Below are positions 19,590 through 28,385 of a stretch of DNA of 64,000 bases, piece by piece. The translations under genes were made by a program, and so were the position numbers. This DNA is from Billgrantia endophytica. GTDB lineage: Bacteria > Pseudomonadota > Gammaproteobacteria > Pseudomonadales > Halomonadaceae. Under the pieces are notes generated by a model that was not told the DNA's origin, did not search any database, and saw only the letters and a program-made list of their open reading frames with translations. Numbering within the stretch: the stretch's first letter is position 1; each line of letters starts with the position of its first letter. The stretch covers positions 186,001 to 250,000 of the forward strand of contig NZ_PNRF01000013.1 of NCBI RefSeq assembly GCF_002879615.1, in the 5' to 3' direction.

Positions 19590-20573
19590 TTACCGCGGCC
19601 GAATCTCCGCGAGATGCCGACTCACGGCGATCCAGGCACCCAGCCAGCCCAATAGTGTACTGCAGATCAGCAGCGTTGCCGAGCCCGCGGCACCCAACTG
19701 CGGCAGCTGGAAGGTCGCGCCATAGCTGGCCGCCAGGGCCCTGACGGGAGCCGCCAGCCACTCGTTGCCCAGCCCAAGCAACCCCCAGGCGAGCAGGCCG
19801 CCTCCCAGGCCGTACCAGGCACCGCTGTATAGGAAGGGCCGGCGTACGAAGGCGTGGGTGGCGCCTATCAGCATCACCACCTCGATCTCCTGTCGGCGAC
19901 TCTCCACCGCGAGGCGGATAGTGTTGCCTACCACCAGCAGCACACCCAGGCCGAACAGCACGCCCAGTGCCAGGGCCAGGCGACTTCCCAGCTCGGCCAG
20001 GTGGCGCAGTCGCTCCAGCCAGGCCAGGTCGAGGCGCACTTCATCGACGCCGGCCAGGTCGTCCAGCGACTCGGCCAGCTGGCGTACCGCCTCAGGCTCC
20101 GGATCCACCGGCGACACCACCACGCTCGCCGGCAGCGGGTTGTCGTCGAGACGCCCCAGGGCGTCGGCGAGCCCCAGCGCCTGCTGGAATTCGGCCATCC
20201 CTTCAGCGGCAGTGATCAAGCGGGTGCGTGCCACCCCTTCGTGGGCGCCGATGGCTTCGTTGATACGCCCGGCCTGGGCCTCTTCCACCTGGTGCGCCAG
20301 GTACACGGTCAGGGTGGCGCTCTCCTCCAGCTCGGCGTCCAGCACGCGGGCGCTGTCCAATGCCAGCCAGAGTGCCGCCGGCAGTACCAGGGCGATGGCA
20401 ATGGCCAGCATGGTCAACAGACTGCCGAGCGGGTGCCGGAGCAGGCGGCGGGCACTATCCAGGCACATGGCGCGATGATGTCGTCCCCAGGCACGCATTC
20501 GGCTGCTGGCGCGTGGGCCCTGGCTCTGGCTGCGTGCCCCGCGCGGCGGCTGGCGGGCGGCATCGCGGCTCAT
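19590..20573 (-). CDS. ftsX: Cell-division ABC-transporter-like membrane protein FtsX
   Basis: 327 residues with an Arg-rich cytoplasmic N-terminus (about 45 residues), one membrane segment near 50-75, a periplasmic domain, then three C-terminal membrane segments, the standard FtsX layout. With FtsE it forms a membrane complex that activates septal murein hydrolases via EnvC. The start overlaps the ftsE stop by 4 nt, giving translational coupling. Confidence 0.95.
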   Translation of the reverse strand: MSRDAARQPPRGARSQSQGPRASSRMRAWGRHHRAMCLDSARRLLRHPLGSLLTMLAIAIALVLPAALWLALDSARVLDAELEESATLTVYLAHQVEEAQAGRINEAIGAHEGVARTRLITAAEGMAEFQQALGLADALGRLDDNPLPASVVVSPVDPEPEAVRQLAESLDDLAGVDEVRLDLAWLERLRHLAELGSRLALALGVLFGLGVLLVVGNTIRLAVESRRQEIEVVMLIGATHAFVRRPFLYSGAWYGLGGGLLAWGLLGLGNEWLAAPVRALAASYGATFQLPQLGAAGSATLLICSTLLGWLGAWIAVSRHLAEIRPR

Positions 20574-21238
20574 GCGGCCTCCTCGTCGGCCACCAGCCGG
20601 CCATCCCTCAGTCTCAACATGCGGTGGCGCAGCCGGGTGATCAGTGCCAGGTCATGGCTGGCGATCACTACCGTGGTGCCGATGCGATTGAAGTCCTCGA
20701 ACAGCGCCATGATATCGGCGGAGAGCTGGGGGTCGAGGTTGCCGGTGGGCTCATCGGCCAGCAGCAGCGACGGCTTGTTGACCACCGCGCGGGCAATGCC
20801 CACACGCTGCTGCTCGCCACCGGAGAGCTCGATGGGCAGCGCCTTCTCGCGATGCAGCAGGCCGACCTTGTCCAGCGCCGCCCGCACCCGGCGCGCGGCC
20901 TCGCGGGGCTCGACGCCGCGAATTTCCAGTGGCAGCGCCACGTTGTGGTAGATGGAACGATCCAGAAGCAGTTGATGATCCTGAAAGACCACGCCGATCT
21001 GGCGGCGATAGAAAGGCACCTGGCTGGCATGCAACCGGGCGATATCATGGCCCGCCACCAGCACCCGGCCCCGGGTCGGCCGCTCCAGGCGCATGATCAA
21101 GCGCAGCAGTGAACTCTTGCCGGCCCCGGAGTGCCCGGTGAGAAAGACCATCTCGCCGCGCCGCACGCGAAAGTCGAGATTGGCCAGTGCCTCGAAACGC
21201 CCACCGTAGCGCTTTCCCACGTGCTCGAAAACGATCAT
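20570..21238 (-). CDS. ftsE: Cell-division ATPase FtsE
   Basis: 222 residues, identical in length to E. coli FtsE. Walker A GHSGAGKSSLL, signature LSGGEQQRVGIARAVV, Walker B LLADEPTGNLD and the H-loop VVIASHDL are intact. It drives the FtsEX complex at the divisome. It overlaps ftsY and ftsX by 4 nt each, so ftsY-ftsE-ftsX is one coupled operon. Confidence 0.97.
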   Translation of the reverse strand: MIVFEHVGKRYGGRFEALANLDFRVRRGEMVFLTGHSGAGKSSLLRLIMRLERPTRGRVLVAGHDIARLHASQVPFYRRQIGVVFQDHQLLLDRSIYHNVALPLEIRGVEPREAARRVRAALDKVGLLHREKALPIELSGGEQQRVGIARAVVNKPSLLLADEPTGNLDPQLSADIMALFEDFNRIGTTVVIASHDLALITRLRHRMLRLRDGRLVADEEAA

Positions 21239-22560
21239 GCCGAGGCAGCGTCCCGCTCGTCGCCCTGGTCGAAGAGGGCATCGACGAAGTCACGGGCCTC
21301 GAAGGGCCGCAGGTCATCCAGCGACTCGCCCACCCCGATGAAGCGGATCGGCGTACCGAGTTGCTTGGCCAGGGCGAAGATGATGCCGCCCTTGGCGGTA
21401 CCATCCAGCTTGGTCAGGGTAATACCGGTGACCGGCACCGCCTCGTTGAAGGTGGCGGCCTGGGAAATGGCGTTCTGTCCGGTGCCGGCATCCAGCACCA
21501 GCATCACCTCGTGGGGCGCCGTATCGTCCAGCTTGCCCATCACCCGATGCACCTTCTTGAGTTCCTCCATCAGGTGGCCCTTGTTGTGCAGCCGGCCAGC
21601 CGTATCGGCGATCAGGACATCGATCTTGCGCGCCTTTGCCGCCGCCACGGCGTCGAAGATCACCGAGGCGCTATCGGCACCGGTATGCTGCGCGATCACC
21701 GGCACGCTGTTGCGCTCACCCCACACCTTGAGCTGCTCGACCGCCGCGGCCCGGAAGGTATCCCCGGCCGCCAGCATCACGCTCCTGCCCTCGCGCTGAA
21801 AGCGTTGGGTCAGCTTGCCGATCGTCGTGGTCTTGCCCACGCCGTTGACGCCGACGACCAGGATCACAAAGGGACCCTCCCCCCTGGGGGGCAAGGCCAG
21901 TGGCTTCGCCACCGAGTCGAGCATGACGGTCAGCTCGTCCTGCAGTGCCCGATAGAGCGCCTGGGGGTCCTTGAGTTCCTTGCGTGACACACGCTCGGCA
22001 AGGCGGTCGATGATCTCGGTGGTGGCCTCGATGCCCACATCGGCCATCAGGAGCTGGGTTTCGAGGTCCTCGATCAGTTCGTCATCGATCTGCTTCTTGC
22101 CCAGGAACAGTTCGGCGATGCCATCGGTGAGGTTGGTGCGGGTCTTGCCCAGCCCAGCCCGGATCCGGGAGAACCAGCCCTTTGTCTCCCCGGCCGGCTT
22201 CTCCTGCTCCGGGGTGCGAACCGGCGCCGGTGCAGACCCGGCCTCAGGCGACGGTGCAGCCTCGGAGGGCGCTTCGCCATCGGCCTGGCCAGACGCCAGC
22301 GCGGCGTTCTCCTCCTCGCGGCCGACCTCGTCGACCGACTCGGTCCGCGCGAGCTCCTCGTCCGCCGCCGGGCCGGCCATGGCGACTTCCTCGGGTCGCT
22401 GTTCTTCAAGGATGGCCGGCTCCGAAGGGGCGGGCTCTCGTGCGGCCTCCTTCGCCGACGATGCTTCCGTCGCCTCTTCCTCGGTCAGGCCCTCCGGCCC
22501 TTGATCCAATGACCGCTGCTGCTCTTCCTGCTGCTTCTTGCGCTTGAAAAAACCGAACAT
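21235..22560 (-). CDS. ftsY: Signal recognition particle receptor FtsY
   Basis: 441 residues from the ATG at 22560 (MFGFFKRKKQQEEQ), the conserved membrane-binding start. A long acidic Glu/Ala-rich A domain (about 15-130) precedes the NG GTPase domain, with G1 GVNGVGKTTTIGKL, DTAGRLHNKG and TKLDGTAKGG. It docks ribosome-SRP complexes at the inner membrane; its partner ffh is at 46357-47781. Confidence 0.96.
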   Translation of the reverse strand: MFGFFKRKKQQEEQQRSLDQGPEGLTEEEATEASSAKEAAREPAPSEPAILEEQRPEEVAMAGPAADEELARTESVDEVGREEENAALASGQADGEAPSEAAPSPEAGSAPAPVRTPEQEKPAGETKGWFSRIRAGLGKTRTNLTDGIAELFLGKKQIDDELIEDLETQLLMADVGIEATTEIIDRLAERVSRKELKDPQALYRALQDELTVMLDSVAKPLALPPRGEGPFVILVVGVNGVGKTTTIGKLTQRFQREGRSVMLAAGDTFRAAAVEQLKVWGERNSVPVIAQHTGADSASVIFDAVAAAKARKIDVLIADTAGRLHNKGHLMEELKKVHRVMGKLDDTAPHEVMLVLDAGTGQNAISQAATFNEAVPVTGITLTKLDGTAKGGIIFALAKQLGTPIRFIGVGESLDDLRPFEARDFVDALFDQGDERDAASA

Positions 22561-22650
22561 GGGAGAATTCAGCCTCACGGGTGAATGATCGACACATCCT
22601 ACCACCGCGCACCATGACTGTGGACAAGTCGACGGGTACAATTCGACACC

Positions 22651-23304
22651 ATGACACGCCGCCGCACATCCCCTCGCCCTCACCGCTCCGCTTCCGTCCA
22701 ACGGAACGGCAAGAGCGGCGGCCGCCTGCGCATCATCGGCGGTGACTTTCGCCGTCGCCTGCTGCCGGTACTGGACAGCCCTGGCCTGCGCCCCACCCCC
22801 GACCGGGTACGCGAAACCCTGTTCAACTGGTTGACCTCGACCACACCGGGAGCCCGAGTGCTGGACCTCTTCGCCGGCACCGGCGCACTGGGCCTGGAAG
22901 CGCTATCCCGCGGCGCCCGGGAAGCACTGTTCGTCGAACGGGACGCCCGTGTGGCCCAGGCTCTCTCCGACAATGTTCAGACTCTCGGCGCCGAGGCGCG
23001 TGGGCGCGTGGCCATCGGGGATGCGCTCGCCTTTCTCGACGCCGGCCCGGAAACCGTGCGCGGCGCCGGGGCCACGGTATTTTCGCTGGTATTTCTCGAC
23101 CCCCCCTTCCGCCAGCAGCTGTCGGAAGCCTGCTGCCAACGGCTGGAGCAAGGCTGGCTGACCCCCGACGCCTACATCTATCTGGAAACGGAATCGGAAC
23201 TCGACCCGAAGGTACCCGTGACCTGGCGGTTACATCGGGAAGTGCGGGCCGGCGATAGCATCGGCCGTCTCTACCGACGCCAGGCACCGGCTGACGACGA
23301 ATAG
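22651..23304 (+). CDS. rsmD: 16S rRNA m2G966 methyltransferase RsmD
   Basis: 217 residues. RIIGGDFRRRLLPV, RPTPDRVRETLFNWL, SAM motif I VLDLFAGTGALGLEALSRGA and the catalytic FLDPPF (a DPPF/NPPY-type N-methyltransferase loop) identify RsmD. The basic N-terminal extension (about 25 residues) is longer than in E. coli. It is divergent from ftsY, as in many gammaproteobacteria. Confidence 0.94.
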   Translation: MTRRRTSPRPHRSASVQRNGKSGGRLRIIGGDFRRRLLPVLDSPGLRPTPDRVRETLFNWLTSTTPGARVLDLFAGTGALGLEALSRGAREALFVERDARVAQALSDNVQTLGAEARGRVAIGDALAFLDAGPETVRGAGATVFSLVFLDPPFRQQLSEACCQRLEQGWLTPDAYIYLETESELDPKVPVTWRLHREVRAGDSIGRLYRRQAPADDE

Positions 23305-23324
23305 CGACCGTCGCATTCCGGCTA

Positions 23325-23347
23325 CGCTTGCCGAGCCGCGGCAAGCG
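23325..23347. terminator. Hairpin between rsmD and the coiled-coil gene
   Basis: Perfect 9-nt arms CGCTTGCCG and CGGCAAGCG around a 5-nt loop, 20 nt after the rsmD stop. No T-run; it could be a terminator or a processing signal. Confidence 0.4.
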
Positions 23348-23418
23348 GCGTTACGCTGCGCGTCGGAATCAGCGGCGGGCAGGGGCCCGCCCAGGCAGGA
23401 CGTTTTCAGGAGAAAAGG

Positions 23419-23610
23419 ATGAGCACCGAACTCTTCAACCGGCTCGAACAGAAAGTTACCAGCGCCGTCGAGGCCTTAGAGTTGCTGAAGATGGAAGCGG
23501 AAGAGCTGCGTGAGGAAAACGCCCGGCTCAAGAAGGAGCGCGAAGAGTGGGAAGAGCGCCTGACTGCCCTGCTGGGCAAGTTCGACGATCTGGACACGGG
23601 TAATGGCTGA
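23419..23610 (+). CDS. Small coiled-coil protein (ZapB/TIGR02449-like)
   Basis: 63 residues, almost entirely helical with heptad spacing (LFNRLEQKVTSAVEALELLK, EELREENARLKKEREEW), so a dimeric coiled coil. Composition and size resemble ZapB-like cell-division factors and the TIGR02449 family often found near divisome genes; ftsYEX lies just upstream. A strong AGGAGAAAAGG site precedes the ATG. A divisome role is inferred from these resemblances only. Confidence 0.6.
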   Translation: MSTELFNRLEQKVTSAVEALELLKMEAEELREENARLKKEREEWEERLTALLGKFDDLDTGNG

Positions 23611-23633
23611 GGCTGGGCATTGGCTCCCCGTGC

Positions 23634-24116
23634 TCATAGCCGGCGCGACATCAGGACCGCGTCCTCCCTCGGCGCGCCGGTTCCCCTGCCCGGGCCTGCC
23701 GGCTCACCCGGGATAGCCGGATAGTACGCACGGCGGCGCCCATCCTCCTCGAAGCCCGTCGAGCGATAGAGCCCTATGGCTGCCCTATTGCTCGCCCTCA
23801 CCTCCAGCAACAGGCGCTCGCTGCCCCAGCGACGCGCCTGTTCGATCACCGCCACCAAGAGCCGGGCCGCCAGGCCACGTCGACGCTTGTCGGGGGCTAC
23901 CAGCATCGCCTGGAGCTCGGCCTCGAAGGGCAGACGTGCCACGACGGCGTGGCCCGACAGCTCACCGCCACTCTCGATACCAAGCACACAGACAGATCCG
24001 TCGGTCAGGGTGGTCTCAAGCTGCCCGCGGGTCCAGGGGTGGGACTGGGCCCGTTCCAGCCTCACCAGGCATTCCAGGTCGGCTATGCCCAGACGCCTGA
24101 GGATGCCGTCAGGCAT
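23634..24116 (-). CDS. rimI: Ribosomal protein N-acetyltransferase RimI
   Basis: 160 residues from the ATG at 24116 (MPDGILRRLGIADLECL), with GGAAG 8 nt upstream; an ATG at 24164 is an alternative. It is a GNAT fold with the acetyl-CoA motif VAPDKRRRGLAARLL and the C-terminal NRAAIGLYRSTGFEEDGRRRAYY, typical of RimI, which acetylates the N-terminus of ribosomal protein S18. It overlaps the upstream holD candidate by 8 nt, the holD-rimI order of E. coli. Confidence 0.88.
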   Translation of the reverse strand: MPDGILRRLGIADLECLVRLERAQSHPWTRGQLETTLTDGSVCVLGIESGGELSGHAVVARLPFEAELQAMLVAPDKRRRGLAARLLVAVIEQARRWGSERLLLEVRASNRAAIGLYRSTGFEEDGRRRAYYPAIPGEPAGPGRGTGAPREDAVLMSRRL

Positions 24117-24951
24117 CTGGGCTTCCGCTGGCACCGTGACTTTCCCAGGCGTCGCGCCATTCATGCAGTGTTGGCCATAGGGCACGCTTGGCCTCGGCGC
24201 TGGTGGCCAACTCATCCAGGGCCACGCCCCGCCAACCCGGCAGATCCAATAGCTCACAGTGACCTTCATGAAGTCCCAGCAAGCGATCCAGCGTCTCGTC
24301 CTGACCGAAGACGAGGACACGTTCCGGTGTCCAACCGTGCCGACCGGCCCCTTCGACAAACGCCTGCAGCCCCTGGCGCGCCTCTTCCAACGGCGCCTCC
24401 ACGGGCAATCCTTCCATCGGCGGCCAGCGAACCCCCTGGAAAGCGGGAAGCTGCTGCGGAATCACGCCCCCTGCCTGCAGCAGGTTAGCCAACAGGCTCA
24501 ATTGCGCATCGTCGGGAGCGTTCGCGCCCGGTACGAGAATCAGCCAGCGGCCATCCAGGCATGCCATCTGCAACGAAAAGCGCAGTGGCTCCTGGAAAGA
24601 GCGGGATTCCTGAGCCTTCCCGGCACCATCAGAACTCTCGGTAGTGTCGGTGTCGGTGTCGGCCGCGGTGCCGTCCTGACCCAGTAGCTGGCGAGCACGA
24701 CCGGGGACCGGTGCACGCGATTCTCGAGGCAAGGCTGACACCATGGGTGCGGTCGGCTGCCGCGTCGCGGCCTCCTCGGCCTCTCCCAGCAACGCCTGCA
24801 ACCGCTCGGCGGGTGGCGTGTCAGCAGGCTTCGGCGGCGGCGACCAGTCACACGCCTCGGTTGGCCTGGCATTGGGCAACTGATAGCGAGCCACCCAGGT
24901 CGTGAAACCCATGGCTGTCAGATACTGCAAACGCTGCGGTTCGGATATCAC
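24109..24951 (-). CDS. holD: Probable DNA polymerase III psi subunit, extended form
   Basis: 280 residues from a GTG at 24951 that overlaps the bolA stop (GTGA). The N-terminus QRLQYLTAMGFTTWVARYQL resembles the chi-binding peptide of E. coli HolD (RDWQLQQLGITQWSLRRPG), and the C-terminus AEAKRALWPTLHEWRDAW resembles its TARAALWQQICTYEHDF. The middle (about 55-130) is a low-complexity Pro/Ala/Asp/Thr insert absent from E. coli psi (137 residues). Position directly before rimI matches E. coli. Psi links chi/SSB to the clamp loader. The call rests on short motifs plus synteny. Confidence 0.6.
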   Translation of the reverse strand: MISEPQRLQYLTAMGFTTWVARYQLPNARPTEACDWSPPPKPADTPPAERLQALLGEAEEAATRQPTAPMVSALPRESRAPVPGRARQLLGQDGTAADTDTDTTESSDGAGKAQESRSFQEPLRFSLQMACLDGRWLILVPGANAPDDAQLSLLANLLQAGGVIPQQLPAFQGVRWPPMEGLPVEAPLEEARQGLQAFVEGAGRHGWTPERVLVFGQDETLDRLLGLHEGHCELLDLPGWRGVALDELATSAEAKRALWPTLHEWRDAWESHGASGSPDA

Positions 24952-25256
24952 GCGCCGGAGCCACGACAGTCGGGCGAGTCGGGCCTGGCACCGCCACGGG
25001 CCTCCCACTCGTCCGGGGTGTACAGGTGCAGCGCCAGGGCGTGCACCGGGCCGGCGAGCTCGTCGGCCAGCACGGCATAGAGTCGCTGGTGGCGCTTGAC
25101 CGGCATCAGCCCCTGGAAGTGTTCGGAAACCAGCGTGACCTTGAAATGGGTCTCGGAATCGACCGGCACGGTGTGCCGGTGGCTCTCGTTCTCCACCGCC
25201 AGAAACGTGGGCTCGAGGGCCTGCAGCTTCGTTTCGATATCGGCCTGGATACTCAT
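24948..25256 (-). CDS. bolA: BolA-family protein
   Basis: 102 residues. ESHRHTVPVDSETHFKVTLVS, the VKRHQRLYAVLADEL helix, VHALALHLYTPDEW and the C-terminal CRGSGA tail follow E. coli BolA closely. BolA binds monothiol glutaredoxins with a shared [2Fe-2S] cluster through its conserved His and affects morphology and stress gene expression. A GGAG site precedes the ATG. Its stop overlaps the start of the holD candidate. Confidence 0.92.
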   Translation of the reverse strand: MSIQADIETKLQALEPTFLAVENESHRHTVPVDSETHFKVTLVSEHFQGLMPVKRHQRLYAVLADELAGPVHALALHLYTPDEWEARGGARPDSPDCRGSGA

Positions 25257-25291
25257 GTTGGCTCCACGGAGATGGATGTGGCGACATTGTA

Positions 25292-26704
25292 CTATTTTGG
25301 CGACGACGACGCCTGCCGTGAGCTCGCCTGGGCGGCGCCGGCCAGCGGCATTCGGGCAAGGCTGGCGACCAGCGCCAGAATGCAGGCCACGCAACCGACC
25401 CATAGCGTCGCCTGCACCGGCGCATTCGCGGCCAGGAAGACGCCCACCAGCGCCACGCCGAGAGACTGCCCCACGGTTCGCGTCGTGCTGAGCACCCCCG
25501 AGGCGGCGGTGCTCAGTTCCCGGGGAGCGCTGATCATCATCTCGCGATTGTTGGGTGGCTGGAACAGCCCGAAACCCATTCCGCAAAGCGCCATGCGCCA
25601 CAGGCTGTCCACGACACCGGCATCGCTTTTCAATAGCGCCAGCGAGGCCAGCCCCGACAGCAGCAGTACCAGCCCCGAGCTGGCCAGGATGCTGGGATTG
25701 ACCTTGTCGGCCAACCGGCCGGCAAAGGGCCCCACCAGCATGATGGCGAGCGGCCAGGGCGTGAACAGCCAGGCGGTCTGAAGCGGGGTGAAGCCCATCT
25801 CCTGCTGGTAGAGGAACGTCAGTGCCACGAAGGCCAGCCCTTGACCGACGAAGGCGAGTCCCGAGGCGGATACCGCCAGGCTGAAGCGAGGTTCGTGAAA
25901 GAGCCTCGGGGGCAGCAGCGGGTGACTGGCACGACGCTGACGCCGCAGAAACAGGTACCCGGCCACCAGGCTCACGGCCAGCCAGCCCAGCCACTGCCAG
26001 ACCGGGGCATTGTGACCCAGGGCGTCCAGAGCCAGGAAGAAGCTGCCCAACATGACCACCGAGCCGAACGCTCCCCGGCCATCGAAACCGCCCCGACGCC
26101 CCGGCTCCCGGGGCAGTGCCCGCCACGCCAGCCATAGCGAACAGAGACACAGCGGTATGTGCAGAGCGAACAGCCAGGGCCAGTTGGCGACCGACAGCAC
26201 CAGGCCTCCCAGGGCCGGCCCGGAGGCGTAGCCCCCGGCTACCATCAACGCACTCAACCCAAGCGCGGAGCCCAGCAGCCGGGTGGGGAAGATGGACCGG
26301 TAGAGCGAAGGACCGATGGAAAGGGTCGCGGCGGCGCCCAGCCCCTGCAGCGCTCGAAACACCAGCAACAGCTCCAGGTTGCGTGCCAGGGCAGCCCCCA
26401 GCGAGGCCACCACGAACAGCGCCAGCCCCGCCACGTAGAGCCGGCGACGGCTGATCATCTCGCTGAAGGAGGCGAACACCAGCAGGAAGGCGGCACAGAC
26501 GATCTGGTAAAGGTTGGAAACCCAGACGGCGCGCGCGGCCGACACCTCCAGGTCGCGGGCGATCGAAGGCAGCGCCAGGTTGATCATGGTGGTATCCACC
26601 ACCGCCATCAGGGTGCCGAGAATCAGCGCCAGTACCGCCAGGCGCCGCTCGGGACCCGGCAGACCGTCATCGCCCTCGCGATCCTCGAATAGTCGACTTC
26701 TCAA
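25292..26704 (-). CDS. MFS drug/solute exporter, DHA2-like
   Basis: 470 residues with about 14 hydrophobic segments. TM1 carries LMAVVDTTMINLALPSIARDL, close to the DHA2 motif; the second loop has SFSEMISRRRLYVAGLALF in place of the canonical GxLaDrxGrr; motif C appears as ALMVAGGYASGPALGGLV. These indicate a proton-coupled antiporter of the 14-TM DHA2 type. Substrate unknown. It lies 35 nt upstream of bolA on the same strand. The gap to the next gene is 372 nt. Confidence 0.8.
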   Translation of the reverse strand: MRSRLFEDREGDDGLPGPERRLAVLALILGTLMAVVDTTMINLALPSIARDLEVSAARAVWVSNLYQIVCAAFLLVFASFSEMISRRRLYVAGLALFVVASLGAALARNLELLLVFRALQGLGAAATLSIGPSLYRSIFPTRLLGSALGLSALMVAGGYASGPALGGLVLSVANWPWLFALHIPLCLCSLWLAWRALPREPGRRGGFDGRGAFGSVVMLGSFFLALDALGHNAPVWQWLGWLAVSLVAGYLFLRRQRRASHPLLPPRLFHEPRFSLAVSASGLAFVGQGLAFVALTFLYQQEMGFTPLQTAWLFTPWPLAIMLVGPFAGRLADKVNPSILASSGLVLLLSGLASLALLKSDAGVVDSLWRMALCGMGFGLFQPPNNREMMISAPRELSTAASGVLSTTRTVGQSLGVALVGVFLAANAPVQATLWVGCVACILALVASLARMPLAGAAQASSRQASSSPK

Positions 26705-26963
26705 ACCCTTCCTCCTGCATGGGAATCACCCGCCGGCACGACGCTGTCACTAGGGCCCGGCACGCCCCGGCAGCCCTTCTGACCCGGGGCATTGTACCAG
26801 GCATTCTTGACCCCAAGACGCCCCTCAGGAACGTCCCATGCCGATCCGCCAATGGGCCCCGGCCTGTCCCGTCCTCGCGAGACGGGTGCGGCATTGGGCC
26901 TATTCACCACCGACTCGCACCTTTCATTGACATGCGTCATAGCCTGGTCAGATCGGCGAGGTT

Positions 26964-26991
26964 AGCGTTATATCAAGAAAGATATAGCGCT
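26964..26991. promoter_or_regulatory. ModE-like operator upstream of the DUF2478 gene
   Basis: CGTTATAT (26966-26973), eight bases, then ATATAGCG (26982-26989). E. coli ModE boxes are CGTTATAT-spacer-ATATAACG dyads, so this matches all but one base; 10 of 11 bases pair over the extended arms. It lies 85 nt before the DUF2478 start, in the otherwise empty 26705-27076 gap. Confidence 0.6.
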
Positions 26992-27076
26992 CAAGGAGCC
27001 AGCACCCTTGCCCGTATTTCGTCCTGTTCATCGCGGTACCGGACACGCGGCATGGTCGCGACAAAGAGGATCCATC

Positions 27077-27616
27077 ATGCAGACACCTTTTCCTGCAGCA
27101 GCCATCGTCCACGATGGTAATGGACAGGGCGCCGATGCCCTGCTCGCCGAATTCGCCCGCACCCTGCAGGCGAACGGTCAGCGGGTCGCCGGGCTGATCA
27201 CCGCTTTGGACGAGCACGGAGTCCGCTGCCACCCCATGCAGCTGATCGACGTGACCAGCAATACCCGCTACCCGATCGGCCAGGACCTGGGCCCTCATTC
27301 CCATGCCTGCAGCCTGGACCCATCCGGCCTGGTGGCAGCGAGTGGCGTACTGCGTGAGGCGCTGCACGCCGCTCCACAGCTGGTGGTGATCAACCGTTTC
27401 GGCGCCCAGGAGGCGGCCGGTCGCGGCTTCAGCACCGAAATGCTGGTGTTGATGGTCAAGGGGATACCGCTGCTGACGGTGGTGAGCCATCGTCACCTCA
27501 CCGCCTGGCGGGAGCTCAGTGGAGGGCTGGCCATCGGCCTGCCTCCGGCCCTGCCGGTACTTCAGCGCTGGCACGAGCGGCTGTGCCCCACCTCGCGCGT
27601 CCGGACCGAGCCATGA
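27077..27616 (+). CDS. DUF2478 protein, molybdenum-linked NTPase-like
   Basis: 179 residues from the ATG at 27077 (GAGGATCC site). HDGNGQGADALLAEFARTL is the family's degenerate P-loop-like start, followed by GLITALDEHG and QLVVINRFGAQEAAGRGF. DUF2478 genes are often found beside molybdate ABC-transport genes. No mod genes are in the window, but the ModE-like operator supports a molybdenum link. Biochemical function is not known to me. A strong hairpin follows at 27685. Confidence 0.72.
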   Translation: MQTPFPAAAIVHDGNGQGADALLAEFARTLQANGQRVAGLITALDEHGVRCHPMQLIDVTSNTRYPIGQDLGPHSHACSLDPSGLVAASGVLREALHAAPQLVVINRFGAQEAAGRGFSTEMLVLMVKGIPLLTVVSHRHLTAWRELSGGLAIGLPPALPVLQRWHERLCPTSRVRTEP

Positions 27617-27684
27617 AGCGTCGTCTGCTGCCCATATCGCCCCGCCGGGTCTCGAAGAGCCGACTCATGCCGGGAGTCCATGAC

Positions 27685-27712
27685 GAGGAAACCGGCCGAA
27701 GCCGGTTTCCTC
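27685..27712. terminator. Terminator between DUF2478 gene and the acidic ORF
   Basis: Perfect 12-nt arms GAGGAAACCGGC and GCCGGTTTCCTC with a CGAA tetraloop, between convergent genes. Confidence 0.65.
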
Positions 27713-27739
27713 CTGAGTTCTTGCCACATCGGCAACGGC

Positions 27740-28126
27740 TCAATCCTGATCGGTTTCCAGCAGCAGCGAATCATCCACCTCGGAGATTTCCAGCGCCGCT
27801 TCATTATCCAGGTCGATGGCCAGGTAGCTGTGCTCGACCTGCAGGAAGCGCTGGAACAGCGGCCAGTCCACGGTCTCCGGCCACTGGCGTTCATCCTCTT
27901 CCCAGGCACGCAGCTCGGTCTCGAGGATCTCCAGGTAGCGTTCGCGGACGAAACCCGCCAGCGCCTCCGGCGTATCCATCTCGGGGATGAGGTAGACGGT
28001 ACTTTCACGTTCGACGTCGGCCAGCGTCAGGTCGTCGTCTCCCACCGTGGGTTCCAGGGCGTTGATCCAGTCCACGAAGTGCCGGGTCGGCCTGACGCTC
28101 AGGGCGGAGCGGTTGAGCAGTTTCAT
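27740..28126 (-). CDS. Conserved acidic protein of unknown function
   Basis: 128 residues from the ATG at 28126 with AGGAGACCGTG upstream; the open frame further 5' is antisense read-through. It begins MKLLNRSALSVRPTRHFVDW and is rich in Glu/Asp (ETELRAWEEDERQWPETVDWP). There is no signal peptide, membrane segment or metal motif. I do not recognise a named family. It stands alone between the DUF2478 gene and lysS. Confidence 0.7.
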   Translation of the reverse strand: MKLLNRSALSVRPTRHFVDWINALEPTVGDDDLTLADVERESTVYLIPEMDTPEALAGFVRERYLEILETELRAWEEDERQWPETVDWPLFQRFLQVEHSYLAIDLDNEAALEISEVDDSLLLETDQD

Positions 28127-28385
28127 CACGGTCTCCTCGACGTCGAAACGGTGATCATTATGGGCGCTAGCGCCGCCGCTTACCAATATTTCCGCCCATG
28201 GGCCGCGATCAGGCATTACGCAGCTCGGGGCCGATCCGGGAGAAGAGGCAACGCGACGGGGACATACCTTCGAGGAGGCGCACCGAGCCCATCCCTGGGA
28301 GCTACCGGCGCCATCCATGGCGCCGGACTTCCTCTCCGGTATTCCCCGTCGCTTCAACGACCATGCCGGCCGAAGCGCAGCCCCT

